Below are positions 15,109 through 21,575 of a stretch of DNA of 21,575 nt, in pieces (the first letter of the stretch is position 1; each line of letters opens with the position of its first letter). Below the pieces are notes generated by a model that searched no databases, was not told the DNA's origin, and saw nothing but the letters and a program-made list of their open reading frames with translations. Made by a program: the position numbers and the translations under genes. Source of the stretch: an uncultured Prevotella sp. (GTDB lineage Bacteria; Bacteroidota; Bacteroidia; Bacteroidales; Bacteroidaceae); contig CALFIY010000108.1 of assembly GCA_937877595.1 (NCBI GenBank), positions 1-21,575 on the forward strand, in the 5' to 3' direction.

Positions 15109-16500
15109 ATGGCAAAAATCATAAGGCATACCCTGCTAACCTTGTTGCTTCTGTTCTTTGCAGACACACTTTCAGCACAGACCTCACATTTTCGTGAACT
15201 GCACAAAGTGAAGCGCCGCGAAACAATATTTGGCATTGCGCGTTCCTACGGCATCACAATAGATGAACTGATAAAGGCTAATCCGGAAATGAGTACTCCG
15301 GGCTATGAACTAAAAAAGGGCTCCTATGTCACTATCCCGTGGCCTGCGTCGGTAGAAAGCAAATCTGCGACTAACAATGTAGCATCTACAGGAGAAATTG
15401 CCATGCCGTCAAAGCCTGTGGCTGTGGTGAGCGATATGCGTACGCGAGAAATACGTGTCGGCGTGATGCTGCCCCTTCATACAATAAATGGCGACGGACG
15501 CAGAATGCTTGAATACTACAGGGGAGTGCTTATGGCCTGCGACAGTTTGCGCGCCAACGGAATCTCTACTGACATCAGAGCATGGAATGTAGCAGAAGAC
15601 AGCGATATCTCCACTTTCCTGCAAGACGAACACGCTGCCGACCGCGACGTTATAATCGGTCCTCTTTATTCTAAGCAGGTTAAGGCTCTTAGCGACTTTG
15701 CCACCGAGCACGATATCCGTGTGCTTATTCCTTTTTCAATAAATTCGCACGAACTCTACACCAACAGGAATATTTTCCAAGTGTATCAGAGCCCGGTAGA
15801 ACAGAACGAGGCTTTCGTCCGCACTTTCGTAACGCGTTTTGCCGACAGCCATCCTGTTTTTGTAGACTGCAATGACACCACCAGTCAGAAAGGTATTTTC
15901 ACCTCCGGCCTTCGCCGCCGTCTTGAACAACAGGATATTAAATACAGTATTACGAATATCAAGTCGGGCGACGCCATGTTCACCAAGGCTTTCAGTACTA
16001 CGCAACGCAATGTGGTGATTCTTAATACTGGGCGCTCACAGGAACTTAACATCGTGATGTCTAAACTCAACAGTTTGGCAATGTCGCATCCGGAATTAAA
16101 GATAACACTTTTCGGATATACCGACTGGATGTTGTACACACGCCATCAGTTGGAGAATTTCTACAAGTTTGATACGTATATCCCTGCTACTTTTTACATG
16201 AATCCTCAGTCGCCACGCACGAATAGGATAAATCTAAAGTACCGCTGGAATTTTCATACCGACATGATACCCAGTTGTCTTCCTCGTATGGGTATTACCG
16301 GATTTGATCACGCCTATTTCTTCATCAAGGGCCTTCATCTTTACGGCAAGCAGTTTACTGGCGCTTCCGGCATGGTGGGGTATACGCCTATTCAGACACC
16401 TCTTCATTTTGAGCGCATTGGCAATGGAGGGCTGCAGAACCGCAGCGTACTTTTCGTGCACTATATGCCAAGCCACAAGACAGAGACAATCTTTTTTTAA
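15109..16500 (+). CDS. LysM-domain protein with periplasmic-binding-protein-like region
   Basis: Exported 463-aa protein. A signal peptide covers residues 1-23 (cleavage LSA|QTS). A LysM module follows at about 31-77 (LHKVKRRETIFGIARSYG, then TIDELIKANPEM and LKKGSYVTIPW), a fold that binds the glycan of peptidoglycan. From about residue 114 (IRVGVMLPLHTINGDG) to the end, the protein resembles type 1 periplasmic binding proteins of the Leu/Ile/Val-binding class, including a central DRDVIIGPLYSKQV segment. This would place a ligand-binding or scaffolding domain on the cell wall in the periplasm; the ligand is unknown. It is the first gene of a plus-strand cluster, followed after 9 bp by a PorT-like barrel and then by a peptide transporter. 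The promoter is the TAATTTTG at 15081-15088. Confidence 0.88.
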   Translation: MAKIIRHTLLTLLLLFFADTLSAQTSHFRELHKVKRRETIFGIARSYGITIDELIKANPEMSTPGYELKKGSYVTIPWPASVESKSATNNVASTGEIAMPSKPVAVVSDMRTREIRVGVMLPLHTINGDGRRMLEYYRGVLMACDSLRANGISTDIRAWNVAEDSDISTFLQDEHAADRDVIIGPLYSKQVKALSDFATEHDIRVLIPFSINSHELYTNRNIFQVYQSPVEQNEAFVRTFVTRFADSHPVFVDCNDTTSQKGIFTSGLRRRLEQQDIKYSITNIKSGDAMFTKAFSTTQRNVVILNTGRSQELNIVMSKLNSLAMSHPELKITLFGYTDWMLYTRHQLENFYKFDTYIPATFYMNPQSPRTNRINLKYRWNFHTDMIPSCLPRMGITGFDHAYFFIKGLHLYGKQFTGASGMVGYTPIQTPLHFERIGNGGLQNRSVLFVHYMPSHKTETIFF

Positions 16501-16509
16501 TCGAATTAC

Positions 16510-17274
16510 GTGAGACGCGAGAAGATAATCATATTTTCAGTTCTTTTTTCCGCTCTGTTCCATCTTACGGCGCGAGCACAGGTAGGCGAATATCGTACCG
16601 ATATGGCTCTTGGCGTAAACGGCGGCTATGTGATGAGCACGGTGGGATTTACTCCTAATGTTCCGCAGAGCCAGTTCGGTGGCATGACGGGCGGCATCAC
16701 CCTGCGCTACACCTGCGAGAAATATTTTAAAAGCATCTGCGCAGTCGTGGCAGAGGTGAACTACGTTCAGACAGGCTGGAAAGAGAAAATCCTTGACATC
16801 AACGACAGCCCTGTCTACTATTATGATGACGCTACGCCGCTCCATTATGAGCGCCGAATGAACTATATCCAGGTGCCGATACTTGCACGCATGGGGTGGG
16901 GGCGTGAGCGCAAGGGTCTGCAGGGCTTCCTGCAACTCGGCCCGCAGTTTGGCATGTTCCTCAGCGAGAGTACGAAGACCAATATCGTTGCCGGCTACGG
17001 CACAACGGTGCAGCGCGCCTCTAATATAGTGGCGCAGGATTCCATGGCCGTTGAAAACAAGTTCGACTACGGCATTGCCGTCGGCGTTGGCGTGGAATGG
17101 AGCATTCCGCGCGCAGGCCATCTTCTGCTGGAAGGCCGCTACTACTATGGCCTGGGCAATATTTATGGCAACTCAAAGAGCGACTATTTCGGAAAGTCGA
17201 ATTTCGGACAGATAGTAATAAAGATGAGTTATCTGTTTGACGTTATACGCACAAAAAATAACAAAATAAAATAA
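16510..17274 (+). CDS. PorT-like outer-membrane beta-barrel protein
   Basis: A 254-aa predicted outer-membrane barrel of the porin-like/PorT group (outer membrane protein beta-barrel domain). A signal peptide covers residues 1-23 (cleavage ARA|QVGEY). The remainder has alternating strands typical of 8-10-stranded barrels (MALGVNGGYVMSTVGF, AVVAEVNYVQTGW, FLQLGPQFGMFL, LLLEGRYYYGLG) and ends in IKMSYLFDV before a basic tail. The start is GTG at 16510; the next in-frame ATG lies beyond the signal peptide, so the GTG is needed for export. The gene is 9 bp after the LysM gene and 2 bp before the peptide transporter. Whether it serves type IX secretion, as true PorT does, cannot be said from sequence. 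Confidence 0.82.
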   Translation: MRREKIIIFSVLFSALFHLTARAQVGEYRTDMALGVNGGYVMSTVGFTPNVPQSQFGGMTGGITLRYTCEKYFKSICAVVAEVNYVQTGWKEKILDINDSPVYYYDDATPLHYERRMNYIQVPILARMGWGRERKGLQGFLQLGPQFGMFLSESTKTNIVAGYGTTVQRASNIVAQDSMAVENKFDYGIAVGVGVEWSIPRAGHLLLEGRYYYGLGNIYGNSKSDYFGKSNFGQIVIKMSYLFDVIRTKNNKIK

Positions 17275-17276
17275 TT

Positions 17277-18809
17277 ATGTTTGAAGGACAGCCAAAAGGA
17301 CTTTTCGCGTTGGCATTGGCCAACACTGGCGAGCGCTTCGGCTATTATACCATGCTTGCCGTCTTCGCTTTGTTTTTGAGAGCCAACTATGGCCTTTCGC
17401 CCGCAGTGGCAGGCACCATCTATAGTTCGTTCCTCATGTTTGTGTATTTCTTCCCGTTGTTTGGAGGCATGCTGGCCGACAAGTTCGGCTTTGGCCGCAT
17501 GGTCACCACGGGTATTCTCATCATGTTTGCAGGCTATTTGATGCTCTCCGTACCATTGGGCGGCGACACGGTGGCTCTCGTCGTGATGTTGGCAGCCCTG
17601 CTGCTCATCGGCTTCGGCACCGGACTCTTCAAGGGTAATCTCCAGGTCATGGTCGGCGACTTGTACAACGATCCGCAATATAAGGACAAGCGCGATTCGG
17701 GCTTTTCCATTTTCTATATGGCTATAAATATCGGTGCCCTGTTTGCTCCTACTGCAGCCATAAAGATAAAGGAATATGCCGAGCAGTCGCTTGGCTACTC
17801 CAGCAATGATGCCTATCATTTCTCCTTTGCCGTGGCATGTGCCTCGCTTATTCTGTCAATCGCCATCTACTATCTTTTCCGCTCCACGTTCCGTCACACG
17901 GAAGGTGGTAAGAGGAGCGCTGCCAAGGCCGCTGATGCTGCCCCTGTAGAAGAACTTTCCAAGGAAGAGACCAAGCAGCGCATCGTGGCACTCTGTCTTG
18001 TTTTTGCCGTTGTCATCTTCTTCTGGATGGCCTTCCATCAGAACGGCCTGTCGCTGACTTATTTTGCCGATGAGTTTACTGCACATACGGCAACAGGCGT
18101 TCAAGGCATGGCTTTCGACGTGTGGAATCTTGTGCTGGTCATCTTTATTGTCTATGCCCTCTTCTCTGTCTTCCAGAGCAAGACAGCCAAGGCCCGCAGC
18201 ATATCGGCTCTTGTCGTCATTGCCGCTGTAGCGCTGTTGTGCTATAAGTATTCGCAGACAGGCGAGGTCAATTTCACTGCTCCTATCTTCCAGCAGTTCA
18301 ATCCCTTCTATGTTGTAGCCCTTACCCCTGTTTCGATGGCCATCTTCGGAGCATTGGCCGCCAAAGGAAAGGAGCCTTCGGCACCGCGCAAGATAGCCTA
18401 CGGCATGATAGTTGCTGCCATAGCCTATGCCCTGATGGCATTTGGCTCTCTCGGATTGCCTATGCCGCAGACGGAAATAGGTTCTGACGGTGAGCCTGTT
18501 GCAATGCATGTGGCCGACGTGACGCCAAACCTCCTCATTATGGTCTATTTGGTATTGACATTTGGCGAATTGCTTTTGTCACCTATGGGAATCTCGTTTG
18601 TTTCCAAGGTAGCACCTCCAAAGTACAAGGGAATGATGATGGGCGGATGGTTTGTCGCCACGGCCATCGGCAATCAACTCGTCGTCGTTGGCGGCCTGCT
18701 TTGGGGAGCAGTTCCCCTGTGGCTCTGCTGGTGTGTTTTCCTCGGCGTATGTCTTGTAGCAGCCGTCTTCATGTTTGCAATGATGAAGCGGCTTGAGAAG
18801 GTTTGCTAA
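17277..18809 (+). CDS. POT-family proton-dependent oligopeptide transporter
   Basis: Inner-membrane major-facilitator protein that imports di- and tripeptides with protons. The 510-aa protein has about 12-14 hydrophobic segments and the family signature FYMAINIGALFAP (146-158), plus the cytoplasmic-loop motif GMLADKFGFGRM (64-75). The first-helix proton-coupling motif ExxER is altered: residues 16-20 read NTGER, so E19 and R20 are kept but the first glutamate is Asn16. The downstream FGYY is intact. An Ala/Lys-rich loop near residues 203-227 is probably the central cytoplasmic linker. The ATG follows the previous stop by 2 bp (TAATTATG), strong evidence for an operon with the LysM and PorT-like genes. 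Family assignment is firm; the substrate range is not. Confidence 0.93.
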   Translation: MFEGQPKGLFALALANTGERFGYYTMLAVFALFLRANYGLSPAVAGTIYSSFLMFVYFFPLFGGMLADKFGFGRMVTTGILIMFAGYLMLSVPLGGDTVALVVMLAALLLIGFGTGLFKGNLQVMVGDLYNDPQYKDKRDSGFSIFYMAINIGALFAPTAAIKIKEYAEQSLGYSSNDAYHFSFAVACASLILSIAIYYLFRSTFRHTEGGKRSAAKAADAAPVEELSKEETKQRIVALCLVFAVVIFFWMAFHQNGLSLTYFADEFTAHTATGVQGMAFDVWNLVLVIFIVYALFSVFQSKTAKARSISALVVIAAVALLCYKYSQTGEVNFTAPIFQQFNPFYVVALTPVSMAIFGALAAKGKEPSAPRKIAYGMIVAAIAYALMAFGSLGLPMPQTEIGSDGEPVAMHVADVTPNLLIMVYLVLTFGELLLSPMGISFVSKVAPPKYKGMMMGGWFVATAIGNQLVVVGGLLWGAVPLWLCWCVFLGVCLVAAVFMFAMMKRLEKVC

Positions 18810-18834
18810 GAAAATAGAGCAGATACGGAAATCA

Positions 18835-18943
18835 GAGAGGTGAAAAGTGAATAGTTTGCCTTCGCCATTCCTGATGAGACGTTCGTTGGTGTTATGTCTC
18901 ATGCTTTCGCTGTCGGTAGCAAACTATTCACTTTTCACCTCTC
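18835..18943. repeat. Perfect 25-bp inverted repeat spanning the start of the nuclease-like gene
   Basis: The left arm 18835-18859 begins GAGAGGTGAAAAGTGAATAG and the right arm 18919-18943 is its exact reverse complement over all 25 bases, with a 59-bp spacer. The left arm lies in the intergenic leader and contains the alternative GTG start (18847). The spacer contains the ATG (18874). The right arm encodes residues 16-23 of the signal peptide (ANYSLFTS) plus the first base of codon 24. There is no T-tract. It could be a mobile palindromic repeat, an mRNA structure over the start, or an invertible segment. Confidence 0.92.
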
Positions 18944-19866
18944 ACTATACCCTGCTGTCGGCGCAGACGTTGACCATTGCAGAACTGAACTGCGAAAATC
19001 TCTTCGACTGCGGCCACGACTCGCTAAAGCAGGACCATGACTGGCTGCCTGGTTCTGTCCGCTCTTGGACACCTCGGCGCTACTGGCAGAAACTTAACAA
19101 CATCGGACAGGAACTTGTGGCCTGTTCGGAGACGCTTCCCGACCTCATCGCCCTCGTTGAGGTGGAGAACGACAGCGTCATGCGCGACCTTACGCGGCGC
19201 TCCGTGCTTCGTGGGGCGCGTTATGACTATCTTATGACGCAGTCCGACGATGTTCGCGGCATTGATGTCGCCCTGCTTTACCAGCATTTCACGTTCCGTC
19301 CTGTCTGCTACGATATGCTGCATGTCGTTCCACTGCCCGGAATGCGTCCTACGCGCGACATCCTTTATGTTAAGGGAGAATTCATCTCAGGCGATACGCT
19401 TCATGTTTTTGTTGTCCATGCTCCCAGCCGCTATGGCGGCGAACGCGCTACGCGTCCTAACCGGCGCGTCGTCGCAGATCGGCTGCTGCAGGCCGTTGAT
19501 TCTGTCCGGGTATTGTCACCCGATGCAAAGATTATAGTTACTGGCGACTTCAACGACTATGCTGCGTCCCCTGCTCTGTGCTTTCTTGCCGAGCATCACT
19601 TCATTAATGTTACGTCTGGGGCTTCTGGCAGTCATGGCGCGCGTGCAACCTATCGCTATCAAGGGCAGTGGAACAGCATCGACCATGTCCTTGTCAATGC
19701 TCCGTTGCTGCAGCATGTCGATACGGCCTATATCTTCGATGCCCCGTTCCTTTTGGAGGAAGACAGACGCTACGGCGGCGTGAAGCCACTGCGTACTTAC
19801 AATGGCTATCGCTATCAGCGAGGGTTCAGTGACCATCTGCCGCTGGTGGTAAGGCTTAAATTTTAG
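18874..19866 (+). CDS. Secreted endonuclease/exonuclease/phosphatase-family protein
   Basis: Exported Mg-dependent hydrolase of the EEP (DNase I-like) superfamily, which includes nucleases and phosphodiesterases; the substrate is unknown. From the ATG at 18874 it has 330 aa. A signal peptide ends about SAQ (29-31). The catalytic motifs follow in order: LNCENLFD (38-45), LVEVEN (94-99), VHAPSRYGG (181-189), TGDFND (223-228) and SDHLP (319-323), so the active site looks complete. A GTG at 18847 would add nine residues but lies in the left arm of a 25-bp inverted repeat. The right arm encodes part of the signal peptide, whose NYSLFTSHYT stretch is unusually polar. It follows the POT gene by 64 bp and may be the last gene of that operon. 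Its stop overlaps the stop of the convergent gene. Confidence 0.88.
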   Translation: MRRSLVLCLMLSLSVANYSLFTSHYTLLSAQTLTIAELNCENLFDCGHDSLKQDHDWLPGSVRSWTPRRYWQKLNNIGQELVACSETLPDLIALVEVENDSVMRDLTRRSVLRGARYDYLMTQSDDVRGIDVALLYQHFTFRPVCYDMLHVVPLPGMRPTRDILYVKGEFISGDTLHVFVVHAPSRYGGERATRPNRRVVADRLLQAVDSVRVLSPDAKIIVTGDFNDYAASPALCFLAEHHFINVTSGASGSHGARATYRYQGQWNSIDHVLVNAPLLQHVDTAYIFDAPFLLEEDRRYGGVKPLRTYNGYRYQRGFSDHLPLVVRLKF

Positions 19867-20291
19867 TGAGTATTGCGTTTCAGCGCCAGCGTCTTTGGCA
19901 GTTTCTGCCATTTTCCGTTTCTTGGCACTTTTATAGTGCTTCCTTTCGTCTGGTGCAAAACGTAGGTGGAGTCGTTCTCGCGTTTTAATATTGCCGTGAG
20001 GTCTTCGCTGCCAAAGTCGTTAATCATTTTCAGTTCAGCCTCAGTCTCGCTAATTACCTTGGCTGACGGTATTACCCAGCAGAATGAGTTGCGCTGCTTG
20101 CCAAGATAGCCGGGCAGTTCGCCATACAGTTCCTGTCCAGGTACGGTAATGTCCTGCTCGTAGAGATTTATCCTTAGAAAAACCTCATATTCTTTATTAT
20201 ATAGGTACGCGCGAAAGGGCTTGTCGGCCGACTGCGCTTTCATGCCGACTGCAACGGCTATAAGCAGTAGTGTAAGCAGTGATTTACGCAT
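19863..20291 (-). CDS. Small secreted protein, unknown function
   Basis: A 142-aa protein with a clear signal peptide (MRKSLLTLLLIAVAVGMKA, cleavage before QSADK). The mature part is about 123 residues, mixed alpha/beta in appearance, with strand-like stretches (RAYLYNKEYEVFLRINLYE, DSTYVLHQTKGSTIKV) and one cysteine in FCWVIPS. I do not recognise a named family; it looks like a Bacteroidales-restricted periplasmic or secreted protein. The stop (19865-19863) overlaps the TAG of the convergent EEP gene (19864-19866), the shared bases TTAG serving both stops. A TACTTTTG element on the minus strand (20322-20315), 23 bp before the ATG, is a plausible promoter. Confidence 0.82.
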   Translation of the reverse strand: MRKSLLTLLLIAVAVGMKAQSADKPFRAYLYNKEYEVFLRINLYEQDITVPGQELYGELPGYLGKQRNSFCWVIPSAKVISETEAELKMINDFGSEDLTAILKRENDSTYVLHQTKGSTIKVPRNGKWQKLPKTLALKRNTH

Positions 20292-20314
20292 AAAAAACTC
20301 AAATAGTCTGCGGG

Positions 20315-20322
20315 CAAAAGTA
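20315..20322 (-). promoter_or_regulatory. Candidate -7 element for the small secreted protein
   Basis: The minus strand reads TACTTTTG (TAnnTTTG) 23 bp upstream of the start at 20291, the same distance as in the prmA promoter. No TTTG box is found at 19-21 bp spacing. Confidence 0.45.
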
Positions 20323-20397
20323 GCAAATCCAAATCAATAAATCGGTGATTTTTAAGAAAATATATTGAAAAATATGCTACATTTAGGTTTTTTTACT

Positions 20398-20405
20398 TAC
20401 CTTTG
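20398..20405 (+). promoter_or_regulatory. Candidate -7 element for the glycogen synthase
   Basis: TACCTTTG matches TAnnTTTG and lies 23 bp before the ATG at 20429. The upstream sequence is very AT-rich but lacks a clear TTTG -33 box. The 137-bp gap between this gene and the divergent small gene otherwise shows nothing. Confidence 0.5.
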
Positions 20406-20428
20406 CCGCCGTTATACTCGTATTAGTA

Positions 20429-21575
20429 ATGGGAAAAGAGAAGTTACGCCCCGACTATATTTTTGAGTCCAGTTGGGAAGTCTGTAATAAAGTAGGTGGT
20501 ATTTATACGGTGCTTTCTTCGCGCGCCAAGACCCTGCAGCAGGAATTAAAAGATCACGTAGTTTTTATTGGACCTGACTTTTGGAAAGAGTCTGAGAGCC
20601 CTTATTTCCGTGAGGACAAGTCGCTTTTCTCTGCATGGCAGTGGGAAGCAAAGGAACAGGGGTTGGACATCCGTGTCGGCCGATGGCTCGTTCCAGGTGA
20701 GCCGATAGCCGTGCTCGTCGATTTCCAGCCGTTTTTTTCACAGAAGAACGACATCTACTGCTGGTTTTGGGAAAACTATGGAGTCGATTCGCTCCATGCC
20801 TATGGCGATTACGACGAGGCATCCATGTTTTCCTATGCTGCCGCCATTGTCGTAGAGAGTTTCTACAACTATTATCTCTTGCCCGACAATCAGCAATCCT
20901 CCGCATACCGCGTTGTCTATCATGCCAACGAGTGGATGTGCGGCCTCGGAGCGCTGTATATCAACAGCAAACTTCCTCAGATAGGCACCATCTTTACTAC
21001 TCATGCGACAACCGTAGGCCGTAGCATTGCCGGAAACGGAAAGCATCTGTATGAATATCTGCCAGGCTACAACGGTTTCCAAATGGCTAACGAATTGAAT
21101 GTTGCAAGTAAACACTCCATAGAACAGGCAGCAACGCAAAATGCAGATTGCTTTACAACCGTCAGTGCCATAACTGCCAGAGAGTGCGCACAACTCTTGG
21201 AACGTTATCCCGACCAACTCTTGCTCAATGGTTTTGAAAACGATTTTGTTCCAGAACCTAAAGAATTCCAATCTAAGCGATGGGCTGCCAGACGCAGGTT
21301 GCTCGATGTGGTTGGCAATCTGACAGGTTGCACCATGCCCGACAATACTCTGATAGTTTCGACAAGTGGTCGCTATGAATTTAGAAATAAAGGGCTTGAT
21401 GTCTTTGTGGATGCCATGGCCCGATTAAGAGATTGTACGGAACTTAACAAACCAGTTGTTGCCTTTGTAAATGTTCCTGCTTGGGTGGCTGAAAGTCGCA
21501 CAGACTTGGCCCAGCGCATGCAAACAAATGAAATGTATGAGGATGGCCTTGCCTGTCCATATATCACACATTGGC
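20429..21575 (+). CDS. GT3-type glycogen/starch synthase (N-terminal part)
   Basis: Glycosyltransferase that extends alpha-1,4-glucan chains of glycogen from a nucleotide-sugar donor in the cytoplasm. The frame is open from the ATG at 20429 to the right edge, 382 codons, with the C-terminus missing. It resembles the fungal/animal GT3 family rather than bacterial GT5 GlgA: FESSWEVCNKVGGIYTVLSS (12-31) contains the KVGGIYTVL donor-binding loop, and HANEWM, TTHATTVGRSI, HSIEQAA, FTTVSAIT and SGRYEFRNKGLDVF follow in the order seen in that family. This type is known from Bacteroidetes. It has its own -7 element and is divergent from the small secreted gene. Confidence 0.92.
   Translation, partial: MGKEKLRPDYIFESSWEVCNKVGGIYTVLSSRAKTLQQELKDHVVFIGPDFWKESESPYFREDKSLFSAWQWEAKEQGLDIRVGRWLVPGEPIAVLVDFQPFFSQKNDIYCWFWENYGVDSLHAYGDYDEASMFSYAAAIVVESFYNYYLLPDNQQSSAYRVVYHANEWMCGLGALYINSKLPQIGTIFTTHATTVGRSIAGNGKHLYEYLPGYNGFQMANELNVASKHSIEQAATQNADCFTTVSAITARECAQLLERYPDQLLLNGFENDFVPEPKEFQSKRWAARRRLLDVVGNLTGCTMPDNTLIVSTSGRYEFRNKGLDVFVDAMARLRDCTELNKPVVAFVNVPAWVAESRTDLAQRMQTNEMYEDGLACPYITHW

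Noticed and set aside
15025..15129. N-terminal extension of the small type IX-type domain protein
   Set aside because: The extension runs through the divergent promoter region and into the LysM gene start. The ATG at 15024 gives a standard signal peptide.

Overview
The window reads as a chromosomal segment of an anaerobic member of the Bacteroidales, most likely Prevotellaceae-like. The reasons are TAnnTTTG-type promoter elements with little Shine-Dalgarno sequence, a gliding-motility/type IX secretion C-terminal-type domain, a DUF5686 outer-membrane barrel, OmpP1/FadL-like and PorT-like barrels, a lipoprotein with an acidic export-like signal, a reverse-type rubrerythrin and a GT3-type glycogen synthase. 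The assignment is inferred from gene families and promoter style; there is no rRNA or other taxonomic marker. I see no phage, insertion sequence, CRISPR array, tRNA or rRNA. Both ends cut through genes.

Layout. (1) 1-7034, minus strand: a tight operon read prmA, then a DUF5686 outer-membrane protein, then an AddA-like helicase-nuclease, then an AddB-like nuclease subunit that runs off the left edge. The genes after prmA are joined by short overlaps. (2) 7035-7167: a divergent control region with a 17-bp dyad. (3) 7168-9682, plus strand: a secreted Tyr/Trp/Gly-rich protein and an OmpP1/FadL-like barrel. (4) 9683-11717, plus strand: a hairpin-flanked reverse-type rubrerythrin and a surface-lipoprotein candidate with a beta-helix-like body. 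Its start codon lies inside a terminator-like hairpin. (5) 11718-15024, minus strand: a small secreted protein that is almost only a gliding-motility-associated C-terminal domain, then uvrA, which overlaps it. (6) 15025-15108: a second divergent promoter region with mirrored TAATTTTG elements. (7) 15109-19866, plus strand: a LysM plus periplasmic-binding-like protein, a PorT-like barrel, a POT peptide transporter and a secreted endonuclease/exonuclease/phosphatase-family protein. A perfect 25-bp inverted repeat spans the start and signal-peptide region of the last gene. (8) 19863-20291, minus strand: a small secreted protein of unknown function, convergent with and overlapping the previous gene. 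(9) 20429 to the right edge, plus strand: a GT3-type glycogen synthase, truncated by the window.

Most of the content is housekeeping (DNA repair, ribosomal protein methylation, glycogen synthesis, peroxide defence) mixed with envelope genes. No clear new multi-gene system is visible. The signals most worth following are structural: the start codon inside the terminator-like hairpin after the rubrerythrin, the 25-bp inverted repeat in the nuclease-like gene's signal peptide, the tandem 21-bp repeat in the DUF5686 leader, and the two symmetric divergent promoter regions.
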